From Polaribacter ponticola (lineage in GTDB: Bacteria; Bacteroidota; Bacteroidia; Flavobacteriales; Flavobacteriaceae), in the NCBI RefSeq assembly GCF_026191475.2, contig NZ_JAOSLC020000003.1:1333001-1397000 (forward strand): DNA of 64,000 nucleotides. Reading direction: 5' to 3'. Positions 19,350-26,958 of this stretch are shown piece after piece. The position numbers were made by a program, and so were the translations under genes. The notes below the pieces were generated by a model, which did not search any database, was not told the origin of the DNA, and saw nothing but the letters and a program-made list of their open reading frames with translations. The first letter of the stretch is position 1. Every line of letters starts with the position of its first letter.

Positions 19350-19988
19350 TTATGCTTTTGTTTTTACTACAAAAGACATCTCTACTAAATCATCTACAAA
19401 TTTATCTTTAAGATCTTTAAAGAACGATTTAGACTTATATTTAATATTAAAATCGGCTCTGTTAATATTAAAGCTTTCACTTTTAAAAACTGAAACTCCA
19501 TTTACTACTGTTAAACTTGCAGGAATTGTTACACTTTTAGTTACATCTTTAATATTTAAATTACCTGTTACAAATAACTTTCCTTCTGTATTTTCTACAT
19601 TAGTTATTACAAATTTAGAAACAGGGTAAACAGCTACATCAAAAAAATCTTCATTTTTTAAATGTCCTTCTATATTTTCTGCTCCCTTACTTCCTTTCAT
19701 GTCAAGGTTTGTAATTGAGTTCATATCAATTATAAACTGCCCTCCTTTTAAAGTTTCGTTTTCTATTAATAAACCTCCACTTTTTAAAGTTACAATGCCG
19801 TTATGAGCTCCACCAGGCTTTGTTCCTTTCCAATTTAAAATAGAAGTAGCAAGATCTACATTATTTAATTCAGCAATATTTGTTTCAACTTTTACAGCTT
19901 CTTTTACCTCAACTTTTTCTTTCTTTTCTCCTTTACAAGCAGTTAATACTGATGCTACTAATATTAATGTTACAATTACTTTTTTCAT
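19350..19988 (-). CDS. YceI family lipoprotein
   Basis: A 212-residue protein with a lipoprotein signal (residues 1-18, lipobox SVLTAC), followed by a Lys/Glu-rich linker and a YceI lipocalin-like beta-barrel (about 45-210). Recognisable stretches are ILNWKGTKPGGAHNGIVTLKSGGLLIENETLKGGQFIIDMNSI, GHLKNEDFFDVAVYPVSKFVIT and GNLNIKDVTKSVTIPASL. The family binds polyisoprenoids or related hydrophobic molecules in the periplasm. Two palindromes overlap its promoter, so expression is probably controlled by a dedicated repressor encoded elsewhere. The CDGSH mini-gene follows in the same direction. Confidence 0.92.
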   Translation of the reverse strand: MKKVIVTLILVASVLTACKGEKKEKVEVKEAVKVETNIAELNNVDLATSILNWKGTKPGGAHNGIVTLKSGGLLIENETLKGGQFIIDMNSITNLDMKGSKGAENIEGHLKNEDFFDVAVYPVSKFVITNVENTEGKLFVTGNLNIKDVTKSVTIPASLTVVNGVSVFKSESFNINRADFNIKYKSKSFFKDLKDKFVDDLVEMSFVVKTKA

Positions 19989-20017
19989 TTTTGTTATAAA
20001 ATTAAATCTCGGAAACT

Positions 20018-20062
20018 ATTTTCCATGGCAAATATACAATGAATTTATTTTCCTTGGAAAAT
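20018..20062. promoter_or_regulatory. Twin 16-base palindromic operators over the yceI promoter
   Basis: ATTTTCCATGGCAAAT (20018-20033) and ATTTTCCTTGGAAAAT (20047-20062) are two copies of a near-palindrome, 29 bases apart start to start, upstream of yceI. The -7 box TATATTTG (complement of 20029-20036) overlaps the first copy, and the expected -33 position falls inside the second. This is the layout of a repressor site; the regulator is not in the window. Confidence 0.5.
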
Positions 20063-20078
20063 ATTTCGTAAATTATTG

Positions 20079-20531
20079 TTATTCCTTATTTTTAGAATCG
20101 ATAATTATGGTAATTGGCCCATCATTAAGTAATTCTACCTTCATATCTGCACCAAATATTCCAGTTTGTAAATTTTTCTTAATTTCTTTTTCTAGAGAAT
20201 TCACAAAATTCTCATACAAAGGTATTGCAATACTTGGTTTAGCTGCTTTTATATAACTAGGTCTATTTCCTTTTTTTGTTAAAGCTTGTAATGTAAACTG
20301 ACTTACAACAATCGCATCTCCACCTACATCTAAAAGCGATTTATTCATCACTTTAAATTCATCATTAAAAATACGAAGATTAGCAATTTTTCTAACCAAA
20401 AAATTAATATCTTCTTGAGTATCATCATCAACAATACCTAGCAAGATTAAGAGTCCAGTCTTTATATCAGCAACTACATTACTATCAATAGTTACGCTTG
20501 CTTTCGATACTCTTTGAATTACTATTTTCAT
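20079..20531 (-). CDS. dtd: D-aminoacyl-tRNA deacylase
   Basis: A 150-residue enzyme that removes D-amino acids from mischarged tRNA. It starts MKIVIQRVSKASVTID. The two catalytic-site motifs are present: SQFTLQALTKKGNRPSY (about 88-104) and the Gly-Pro motif NDGPITIIID near the C-terminus. The length is normal. It lies 3 bases downstream of rsgA on the same strand and is probably translated from the same message. Confidence 0.94.
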   Translation of the reverse strand: MKIVIQRVSKASVTIDSNVVADIKTGLLILLGIVDDDTQEDINFLVRKIANLRIFNDEFKVMNKSLLDVGGDAIVVSQFTLQALTKKGNRPSYIKAAKPSIAIPLYENFVNSLEKEIKKNLQTGIFGADMKVELLNDGPITIIIDSKNKE

Positions 20532-20534
20532 TTT

Positions 20535-21499
20535 TTATTCATTATCTTCTTCGTTCCAAATATCTGTTCTAAAATGCTCTTTTTCTTCTTCTCCTTCTAA
20601 AATTTGTAAGTAACTTTTATAACGAGACCATGAAACTTCTTCTTCTTCTAAAGCATCTTTTACGGCACATTTGGGTTCTTTTAAATGCAAACAATTATTA
20701 AATTTACAATGCTGTTTTAACTCAAAAAACTCTGGAAAATAATCTCCTAATTCATATTTATCGATATCTACAATACCAAAACCTTTTATACCTGGAGTAT
20801 CAATAATTCTTGCATTAAAACTTAAGTCAAACATTTCTGCAAAAGTGGTTGTATGTTGCCCTTGTTTATGTTGTTCTGATATTTCTTTAGTTTTTAAATC
20901 TAAAGATGGCTCAATTCCATTAACTAAAGTAGATTTACCAACTCCAGAATGACCAACAAACATAGATGTTTTACCAATCATCAATTCTTTAACAGTATCT
21001 ACATTTTTGTTTTCTGTAGATGAGACTTCAATACATCTATAACCTATAGCTTCATAAATATCTTTTAAATATAAAATTTCAGCCCTTTCTTCTAGTTTAT
21101 AGGTATCAATTTTATTAAAAACTAAAATTGTATCTATTCTGTAGGCTCTTGTACAAACTAAAAATCGATCTATAAAAGCAGCAAATGTTGGCGGATTATT
21201 TATAGTAATTAATAAAAATACCTGATCTATATTTGCGGCAATAATATGTATTTGCTTAGAGAGATTTACAGATTTTCTAACTATAAAATTATCTCTATCA
21301 ATAATTTTTTTTATAACACCTGTTTCTTCATCTCCTTTTTTATCAAGATCAAAAATAACTTTATCTCCAACCGCAATTGGATTGGTACTTTTAATACCAG
21401 ATATTCTAAATTTACCTTTCATTCTACATTGATAAAAAAACCTTTGTCAGATTTTACTTGATACCAACTACCCGTAGATTTGTATACAACTCCTGTCAT
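20535..21499 (-). CDS. rsgA: Ribosome small subunit-dependent GTPase A, N-terminus frameshifted
   Basis: A ribosome assembly GTPase with an OB-fold, a circularly permuted GTPase and a zinc domain. Motifs in order are FNKID (G4), GHSGVGKSTLVNG (G1), DTPGIKGFG (G3) and the zinc ligands CKFNNCLHLKEPKC. The continuous frame begins at 21422 (MKGKFRISG), inside the OB-fold. The missing start, MTGVVYKSTGSWYQVKSDKG, lies upstream in another frame from the ATG at 21499. Reading the run of seven at 21434-21440 as eight joins them through FYQCRMKGKFR, a typical RsgA sequence. It is followed by dtd. Confidence 0.88.
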
Positions 21500-21644
21500 T
21501 ACTACAAAGATGAGAATAAAAAAATGATTTAAAAAAATAACTACCAATTTAGTAAGCTTCTTTTTACCCCCAACAAAAAGTTAACATTATACATTAGAGT
21601 TTTGTACTCTTAAAATGTATATTCGCAGCTAAATTTTTAAAAAA

Positions 21645-22292
21645 ATGAAACAAACTCTTTTATTATTAGTCCTTTTTATTACTACTTGTACTTTAGCACA
21701 AACTAATCTTTATGAAAACCCTCAATTTGATGAAATTGCAAAAAACCATAAAGCTATAGCTATTTTACCTTTTAAAGCTACAGTAGACCTTCGTCCTAAA
21801 CAAATGGAAAAAATGACATCTGAACAATTTAAAAGATTGGAGTTAAACGAAGGAAAAAGTATACAGACTGCAATGTTTTCATGGTTTTTAAAACGTAAAA
21901 AAAGAGGGAAATTAACTTCAATAGAAATCCAAGAACCAAACAGAACTACTGCATTACTTGGAAAAAATAACATAACTGTAGATAATATTAAAAATTACAC
22001 TTCAGAAGAATTAGCTCAAATATTAGGAGTTGATGCTATTATTTCTGGAACATACGAGACTAACAAACCAATGTCTGAAGGAGCTTCTGTAGCTCTCGGC
22101 CTTTTAATTGGTTTTTGGGGAACTACAAATAGCGCTTTAATAAATATGAGTGTTCATAATGCAAAAGATGGTGTTTTACTATGGAACTATAACAAAAAAG
22201 TAAGAGGCTCAATAGGAAGCAGTCCAGATGATCTTATAAATAAATTAATGAGGAAAGCTTCAAGGAGACTTTCCTACACCAAAAAGAAATAA
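21645..22292 (+). CDS. Secreted protein of unknown function, CsgG/GNA1162-like
   Basis: A 215-residue protein with a signal peptide (residues 1-18, ending TLAQ) and no lipobox. The mature part has AIAILPFKATVDLRPK, a basic middle (FLKRKKRGK), ELAQILGVDAIISGTYETNKP, a hydrophobic VALGLLIGFWGTT stretch and NAKDGVLLWNYNKKVRGS. The pattern of an ILPF strand, then GVDAIISGTY, then DGVLLW resembles periplasmic CsgG-type or DUF799-type domains that sense or build surface structures. This is fold-level similarity only. The gene stands alone between rsgA and a terminator. Confidence 0.55.
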   Translation: MKQTLLLLVLFITTCTLAQTNLYENPQFDEIAKNHKAIAILPFKATVDLRPKQMEKMTSEQFKRLELNEGKSIQTAMFSWFLKRKKRGKLTSIEIQEPNRTTALLGKNNITVDNIKNYTSEELAQILGVDAIISGTYETNKPMSEGASVALGLLIGFWGTTNSALINMSVHNAKDGVLLWNYNKKVRGSIGSSPDDLINKLMRKASRRLSYTKKK

Positions 22293-22293
22293 T

Positions 22294-22323
22294 AAAAAAA
22301 TCCGCCAATTGGCGGATTTTTTT
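22294..22323. terminator. Perfect palindromic bidirectional terminator
   Basis: Arms AATCCGCC and GGCGGATT around loop AATT, with seven A before and seven T after. It ends the secreted-protein gene on the plus strand and the aromatic operon on the minus strand. Confidence 0.93.
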
Positions 22324-22343
22324 ATTATTCGTAAAAGATAATA

Positions 22344-23426
22344 TTACCCTTTAATAATTTTCTCTTGATGATTAATCGATTCTTGATGAATTGCTTTAAA
22401 CATTCTTAAAACAAATTCTTCGCTTAAACCTTTACTTTCTCCTTCTAAAATCATGTTTCCAAGAATCTCGTTCCAACGTTTAGATTGTAGTACGGCTACG
22501 TTTTTGTCTTTCTTTAAAGCTCCAATTTGATCGGATACTTTCATCCTCTTTCCTAACAACTCAATTAATTGATCATCTGCAACATTAATTTGAGCACGTA
22601 AATTATCTAAAGAACTTTGGTATTCAGCTTCGTTATTAGTTTCTTTTCTGATTTTTAAGTCTTCCATAATTTGCTTTAATTTTGTTGGTGTAACTTGCTG
22701 CGCTGCATCAGACCAAGCATTATCTGGATCGAAATGAGTTTCTATCATTAAACCATCAAAGTTTAAATCTAAAGCTGTTTGTGAAACATCAAAAATCATT
22801 TCTCTATTTCCTGTAATATGTGATGGATCACAAATTAATGGTAAATCTGGAAATTTGTTTTTAAATTCAATCGCAATTTGCCATTCTGGAACGTTTCGGT
22901 ATTTAGATTTTTCATAGGTTGAAAAACCCCTATGAATTGCTCCTAAATTTTTTATATCTGCTGTATATAATCTTTCAATACCACCTAACCATAATGCCAA
23001 ATCTGGATTTATTGGGTTTTTAACCAATACAATTTTATCAGTACCGTGTAAAGCATCTGCTAATTCTTGCATAATAAAAGGAGAAACAGCTGTACGTGCG
23101 CCAATCCATAATAAATCTACATCATTCTCTAAAGCTAACTTTACGTGTGCTGCATTCGCTACTTCAGTACAGGTTTTCATACCTGTTTCATCTTTCACTT
23201 TCTTTAACCATTTTAAACCTAAAGCACCAACACCTTCAAAATTTCCTGGTCTAGTTCTTGGCTTCCAAATTCCTGCTCTATAATAATTTACATCAGAATC
23301 TTTTAATTCGTGTGCAATTTTTAAAACCTGTTCTTCGGTTTCTGCACTACAAGGCCCTGCTATTACTAGTGGATGATCTAATTTCATATCGTCCAACCAT
23401 GTTCTTAATTCTTTTGTATTCTTCAT
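22344..23426 (-). CDS. DAHP synthase / chorismate mutase fusion
   Basis: A 360-residue bifunctional protein. The N-terminal part (about 1-265) is a type I DAHP synthase related to KDO8P synthase: PLVIAGPCSAETEEQVL, YYRAGIWKPRTRPGNFEGVG, LVKNPINPDLALWLGGIERL and LICDPSHITGNREMI. The C-terminal part (about 270-355) is an AroQ-class chorismate mutase with LDNLRAQINVADDQLIELLGKRMKVSDQIGALKKDKNVAV and the later E-x-x-R-x-x-K-like WNEILGNM. The fusion puts the first shikimate step and the branch to prephenate in one protein. It is the last gene of the attenuated pheA-aminotransferase-tyrA operon. Confidence 0.92.
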   Translation of the reverse strand: MKNTKELRTWLDDMKLDHPLVIAGPCSAETEEQVLKIAHELKDSDVNYYRAGIWKPRTRPGNFEGVGALGLKWLKKVKDETGMKTCTEVANAAHVKLALENDVDLLWIGARTAVSPFIMQELADALHGTDKIVLVKNPINPDLALWLGGIERLYTADIKNLGAIHRGFSTYEKSKYRNVPEWQIAIEFKNKFPDLPLICDPSHITGNREMIFDVSQTALDLNFDGLMIETHFDPDNAWSDAAQQVTPTKLKQIMEDLKIRKETNNEAEYQSSLDNLRAQINVADDQLIELLGKRMKVSDQIGALKKDKNVAVLQSKRWNEILGNMILEGESKGLSEEFVLRMFKAIHQESINHQEKIIKG

Positions 23427-23448
23427 TTTTCTACTTGTTTTTGCTGCT

Positions 23449-23476
23449 TTTTTCTCGATTTCGCTCGAAATGACAG
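23449..23476. repeat. Short interspersed repeat (TTTCGCTCGAAATGACA type)
   Basis: The sequence TCTCGATTTCGCTCGAAATG contains a small inverted repeat and lies between tyrA and the DAHP synthase gene. Related elements occur at 24484-24513, 25761-25788 and 46551-46581. Confidence 0.55.
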
Positions 23477-23488
23477 TTGTTTTGGCTT

Positions 23489-24340
23489 TTATTTTATGCC
23501 GTTTAAAATTTGTTTAATATAATTTGTATTCTCCATTTCGTTAAAAATTTCGGAGAAATTATCTTGTTGCATCAATTCTTTAAAATGTTGTAAATTATTG
23601 ATGTATTCTTCTAATGTTTCTATTACGTTTTCTTTATTCTGCTCAAAAATTGGTGTCCACATTGCTGGACTACTTTTTGCCAAACGAACTGTTGATCTAA
23701 AACCTGAACCTGCCATATCAAAAATATCGCGTTCGTTTCTTTCTTTATCTATTACTGTTTTACCTAACATAAATGCACTTATGTGAGATAAGTGCGAAAC
23801 ATAGGCAATATGTTTATCATGCGAAACTGGATCCATATAACGAATACGCATTCCAATAGCTCTAAAAAGGTCTAATGCTTTTTCTTGTAGCTTGAATGTT
23901 GTTTTTTCAACTTCGCAAATAATGTTCGTTTTCCCTTTATACAAAGCAGAAATTGCAGCTGTTGGCCCAGAATTTTCTGTACCAGCAATTGGATGACAAG
24001 CTAAAAAATTTCTTCTATTTTTATGATGTTCAACTACTTTACAAATTGCTTCTTTTGTTGAACCTGCGTCTACAACTAAGCCATTATCTGATATTTTATC
24101 TAAAATTGTTGGCAATAATTTTACTGTTGCATCTACCGGAATTGACACAATTACCAAGTCTGCTTTTTCAATATCATCTAAAACTGCTTTTTCTTGAATT
24201 ACACCTAATGCTATCGCTTTATCTAAATGATCTTCATTGGCATCTATTCCGTAAATTACAGTTTCTGGATTGTTCTTTTTTATATCGATAGCAAAACTAC
24301 CGCCAATTAAACCAACACCAATTAAGTAAATATTTTTCAT
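23489..24340 (-). CDS. tyrA: Prephenate dehydrogenase
   Basis: A 283-residue enzyme that converts prephenate to 4-hydroxyphenylpyruvate on the way to tyrosine. The NAD(P)-binding loop is GVGLIGGSFAIDI (residues 6-18). It is followed by VIVSIPVDAT, DAGSTKEAI, the substrate-binding CHPIAGTENSGP and SHDKHIAYVSHLSHISAFML with the catalytic His. FDMAGSGFRSTVRLAKSSPAMW is also standard. No ACT domain follows, so feedback must come from elsewhere or from attenuation. It is the third gene of the operon. Confidence 0.94.
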   Translation of the reverse strand: MKNIYLIGVGLIGGSFAIDIKKNNPETVIYGIDANEDHLDKAIALGVIQEKAVLDDIEKADLVIVSIPVDATVKLLPTILDKISDNGLVVDAGSTKEAICKVVEHHKNRRNFLACHPIAGTENSGPTAAISALYKGKTNIICEVEKTTFKLQEKALDLFRAIGMRIRYMDPVSHDKHIAYVSHLSHISAFMLGKTVIDKERNERDIFDMAGSGFRSTVRLAKSSPAMWTPIFEQNKENVIETLEEYINNLQHFKELMQQDNFSEIFNEMENTNYIKQILNGIK

Positions 24341-24597
24341 TTTTTATTTTTTCAATGGGTTAAAACCCTCTTCTTCCTCAACAGGTTAAAGCCCAATGCT
24401 ATTGATATTTTATTCTAATTTTCCTTATTTCTTAATAATTACCAATTGCAACTCATAAACAAATCCCTAAACCGAATTTCTTTGTGAGATTTCTCCTATC
24501 GTCAAAATGACACTCGTTCCTTTAAATATTTATTTTCAAGGTTTTTATTCGCAAACAGACTAACTGCCAACTGCGACTGTAAAACTGCAAACTTATT
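24341..24597. other. 257-base gap with degenerate repeats
   Basis: This gap between the aminotransferase gene and tyrA (both minus strand) holds no open frame of interest. It carries a hairpin-like pair GGGTTAAAACCC / AGGTTAAAGCCC and, at about 24484-24513, a degenerate copy of the TGAGATTTCTCC..CGTCAAAATGACA interspersed repeat. Confidence 0.45.
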
Positions 24598-25749
24598 TTA
24601 TAGCCTTTTAATCGCTTCTTTAATTACCTCCGTTGTTACACAAAGTGAAAAACGAATATATCCTTCTCCTTGTGATCCAAAAATGGTTCCTGGTGTTATA
24701 AAAATATCGTTTTCATATAAAACTGAATCTGTAACTTCTTCAGATTTTTTTCCTGCGGGAATTTTTGCCCAAACAAATAATCCAGTTGAATTTTTATTAT
24801 AAACTGCATTTAACTTATCAGCTAATTGCCAAATTAGATTTCTGCGTTCTTCGTAAATTTTATTTTGTTTTAAAAACCATTCATCAGATAATTGTAAGGC
24901 TTCAATTGCTCCTTTTTGAATTCCGTAAAACATACCCGAATCCATGTTAGATTTCATCTTTAAAACTTCATTAATAAACGTTGAATTCCCTAACAACATT
25001 CCAACTCGCCAACCTGCCATGTTAAAGGTTTTACTTAATGAATTTAACTCTAAAGCAATGTCTTTTGCACCTTCAACTTGTAAAATACTAATAGGTTTAT
25101 CATTTAAAATAAAACTATACGGATTATCATTAATAATTAAAATGTTGTGCTTTTTACCAAAAGCTACTAATTTTTCAAACGTTTCTAATGTTGCATTTGT
25201 ACCTGTTGGCATATGCGGATAATTTACCCACATAATTTTTACGCTTTCTAAATCTTGACTTTCTAATTCCTCAAAATTTGGTTGCCAATTACTGTCCGCA
25301 CTTAAATCATAAAAAAGTGGTTCTGCTCCTACCAACTTCGTAACTGAAGTATATGTTGGATAACCTGGATTAGGAATTAAAACTTTATCGCCTTCGTTTA
25401 AAAAAGCCATAGAAATATGCATAATTCCTTCCTTACTTCCCATTAATGGTAAAATTTCATTTTCTGGATTTGCGCCTACAGAAAATTTGTTTTTATAAAA
25501 AGTAGCAATTGCATTTCTTAATTCTGGTAAACCTTGATATGATTGATATTTATGTGCACTTGCATCTCCTAAACTATTAGAAATTGCTTCTAATACTTTT
25601 GCTGGTGGTTGTAAATCTGGAGAACCAATTCCCATGTTAATAATTGGTTTTCCTGCAGCTGCTAAACCTCTAACTTCTCTTAATTTTTTAGAGAAATAGT
25701 ATTCTTGAACTGTATCTAATCTTTTGGCTGGTTTAATCATTTTTTTCAC
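24598..25749 (-). CDS. PLP-dependent aminotransferase class I/II (aromatic/aspartate type)
   Basis: A 383-residue fold-type I aminotransferase. It contains GKPIINMGIGSPDLQPPAKVL, YQSYQGLPELRNAIATFY, NPGYPTYTSV, NYPHMPTGTNA and NDNPYSFIL (Asp and Tyr contacting PLP). The PLP Lys is in LNSLSKTFNMAGWRVGML, and a late Arg that binds the substrate carboxylate is in GYIRFSLC. Between pheA and tyrA, its likely job is transamination of phenylpyruvate and hydroxyphenylpyruvate, or of prephenate. The start could also be the ATG three codons in (MIKPAKR, 25740). Confidence 0.88.
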   Translation of the reverse strand: MKKMIKPAKRLDTVQEYYFSKKLREVRGLAAAGKPIINMGIGSPDLQPPAKVLEAISNSLGDASAHKYQSYQGLPELRNAIATFYKNKFSVGANPENEILPLMGSKEGIMHISMAFLNEGDKVLIPNPGYPTYTSVTKLVGAEPLFYDLSADSNWQPNFEELESQDLESVKIMWVNYPHMPTGTNATLETFEKLVAFGKKHNILIINDNPYSFILNDKPISILQVEGAKDIALELNSLSKTFNMAGWRVGMLLGNSTFINEVLKMKSNMDSGMFYGIQKGAIEALQLSDEWFLKQNKIYEERRNLIWQLADKLNAVYNKNSTGLFVWAKIPAGKKSEEVTDSVLYENDIFITPGTIFGSQGEGYIRFSLCVTTEVIKEAIKRL

Positions 25750-25760
25750 TTCATTAATAA

Positions 25761-25788
25761 GACCTTTCGACTGCGCTCAAGGTGAAAT
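25761..25788. repeat. Short interspersed repeat (GACCTTTCGACTGCGCTCAA type)
   Basis: GACCTTTCGACTGCGCTCAA followed by GGTGAAAT, between pheA and the aminotransferase gene. Nearly the same sequence occurs at 46551-46581. Elements of this type are scattered through flavobacterial genomes. Confidence 0.6.
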
Positions 25789-25799
25789 TTCTAACTATT

Positions 25800-26627
25800 T
25801 TATTGTCTGCCATTTTTATAAGTTCCTAAAATCTTGAATTCTTCTGCCATTATTTCTATGATAGCATGTGCTTTTTCATAATCCTTATATTTTTCAAAAG
25901 TAACATCAACAAAAAATGAATATTTCCAAGGTGTTTCTATAACTGGCAACGATTGAATTTTGGTTAAACTCATTTTACAATCGCTTAACACATTTAAAAT
26001 TGCTGCTAAACTTCCTCTTTTATGATCTAATTGAAATTTCAACGATGCTTTATTAATTTGATCTATTCCGTTATTTTGTTCTTCCGTTTGTACAATTACA
26101 AATCTTGTTGAATTGTCTTTTATTATTTGAATTTCATCTTCAATAACTACTAAATCAAATATTTCTGCGGCTATTTTTGGCGCAATAGCTGCAATTCCTT
26201 TCAAATTTTTATTTGCTATTCGTTTTGCAACTTCAGCAGTATCTACATCTTCTACTAATTTAATGTGTGGATGCATTTTAAAAAACTCTTTACATTGTAA
26301 CAATGCCATTGGATGCGACCAAACCTCTTTAATATCTTTAAGTTCCTGGCCTTTTAAACACATTAAATGATGATGAATATTTAAATACTCTTCTCCAATA
26401 ATATGAAGGTTATTATTATCAATTAAAGCATAATTAGGAATAATTGAACCCGCAATTGTATTCTCTAAAGCCATAACAGCATGTGTTGCAGAACCGTCTA
26501 ATAAACTATCTACCAAGACATCAAAAGACATGCATTCTTTTAATTCTATAGTTGAACCATAAAAATCGTGTGCAACTTTATGATGGTTTGAACCCTCTGC
26601 TCCTTGTATGGCAATTACTTTATTCAT
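25800..26627 (-). CDS. pheA: Prephenate dehydratase
   Basis: A 275-residue enzyme that converts prephenate to phenylpyruvate. It starts KVIAIQGAEGSNHHKVA (the GxxGS/T prephenate-binding loop). ALENTIAGSIIPNYALI (about 52-68) and the catalytic Thr in NSTRFVIVQ (about 165-173) are present. The C-terminal ACT domain (about 190-270) has RGSLAAILNVLSDCKMSLTKIQSLPV and binds Phe in homologues, although the usual ESRP motif is QSLP here. It is the first structural gene of the aromatic operon; its start lies 18 bases past the leader terminator. Confidence 0.94.
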   Translation of the reverse strand: MNKVIAIQGAEGSNHHKVAHDFYGSTIELKECMSFDVLVDSLLDGSATHAVMALENTIAGSIIPNYALIDNNNLHIIGEEYLNIHHHLMCLKGQELKDIKEVWSHPMALLQCKEFFKMHPHIKLVEDVDTAEVAKRIANKNLKGIAAIAPKIAAEIFDLVVIEDEIQIIKDNSTRFVIVQTEEQNNGIDQINKASLKFQLDHKRGSLAAILNVLSDCKMSLTKIQSLPVIETPWKYSFFVDVTFEKYKDYEKAHAIIEIMAEEFKILGTYKNGRQ

Positions 26628-26644
26628 TTGCTTTAATTAATGTC

Positions 26645-26675
26645 AAAAAAAAGTCTCGAATTAAATTCGAGACTT
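26645..26675 (-). terminator. Attenuator: intrinsic terminator in the pheA leader
   Basis: A perfect 11-bp stem (AAGTCTCGAAT and ATTCGAGACTT, 3-base loop) is followed on the minus strand by eight T. It lies between the leader peptide stop and the pheA start, so transcripts that end here never reach the operon. The 5' arm AAGTCTC can pair instead with GAGACTT inside the leader peptide gene (complement of 26710-26716), which would form an antiterminator. Confidence 0.88.
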
Positions 26676-26693
26676 ATATATTTTAAATGTTTA

Positions 26694-26774
26694 TTAACAA
26701 CATGATACAAAGTCTCTCCTCTTATTGTAAAAATAAAAGTAAAAATAGAAACGTGTCCAAGTTGTTTTTAACAT
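26694..26774 (-). CDS. Phe/Tyr leader peptide of the aromatic amino acid operon
   Basis: A 26-codon open frame (ATG 26774-26772, TAA 26696-26694) with the run FYFYFYFY at residues 9-16 and one more Phe at residue 22. Eight consecutive codons for the two end products of the operon are the hallmark of attenuation leaders such as pheL. The stop is 18 bases before the terminator stem. The start is 25 bases after a good -7 box. Codons 20-22 include GAGACTT, which is complementary to the terminator's 5' arm. A ribosome slowed at codons 9-16 would leave that segment free to pair. Confidence 0.85.
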   Translation of the reverse strand: MLKTTWTRFYFYFYFYNKRRDFVSCC

Positions 26775-26798
26775 CTTAATTCTCTTTGTTTTGAAAGA

Positions 26799-26829
26799 CA
26801 AATCTAAAGATTAAATTTTGATATACAAA
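26799..26829 (-). promoter_or_regulatory. Promoter of the pheA operon
   Basis: On the minus strand TTTG (-33 element) is followed by exactly 19 bases between TTG and TAGATTTG, a full match to TAnnTTTG. This is the Bacteroidetes consensus with ideal spacing. Transcription would start near 26792, about 18 bases before the leader peptide ATG. The rest of the gap up to 26958 is A/T-rich and shows nothing else I can name. Confidence 0.75.
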
Positions 26830-26958
26830 TATTATTAAGAAACTTTAGAAAAATTTATGAAATTGGTAATTTCATTTAAATTTATTCATTAAAGTTTAAA
26901 TATTTCTTGCTTTAACATTTAATAATGTAATTTAACCCTCTTTAGTCTTAAAAAGATA

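Noticed and set aside
23953-24291. Leu-rich plus-strand open frames opposite tyrA and similar long antisense frames elsewhere
   Set aside because: They lie antisense to well-conserved genes and have the low-complexity composition expected of antisense AT-rich DNA.
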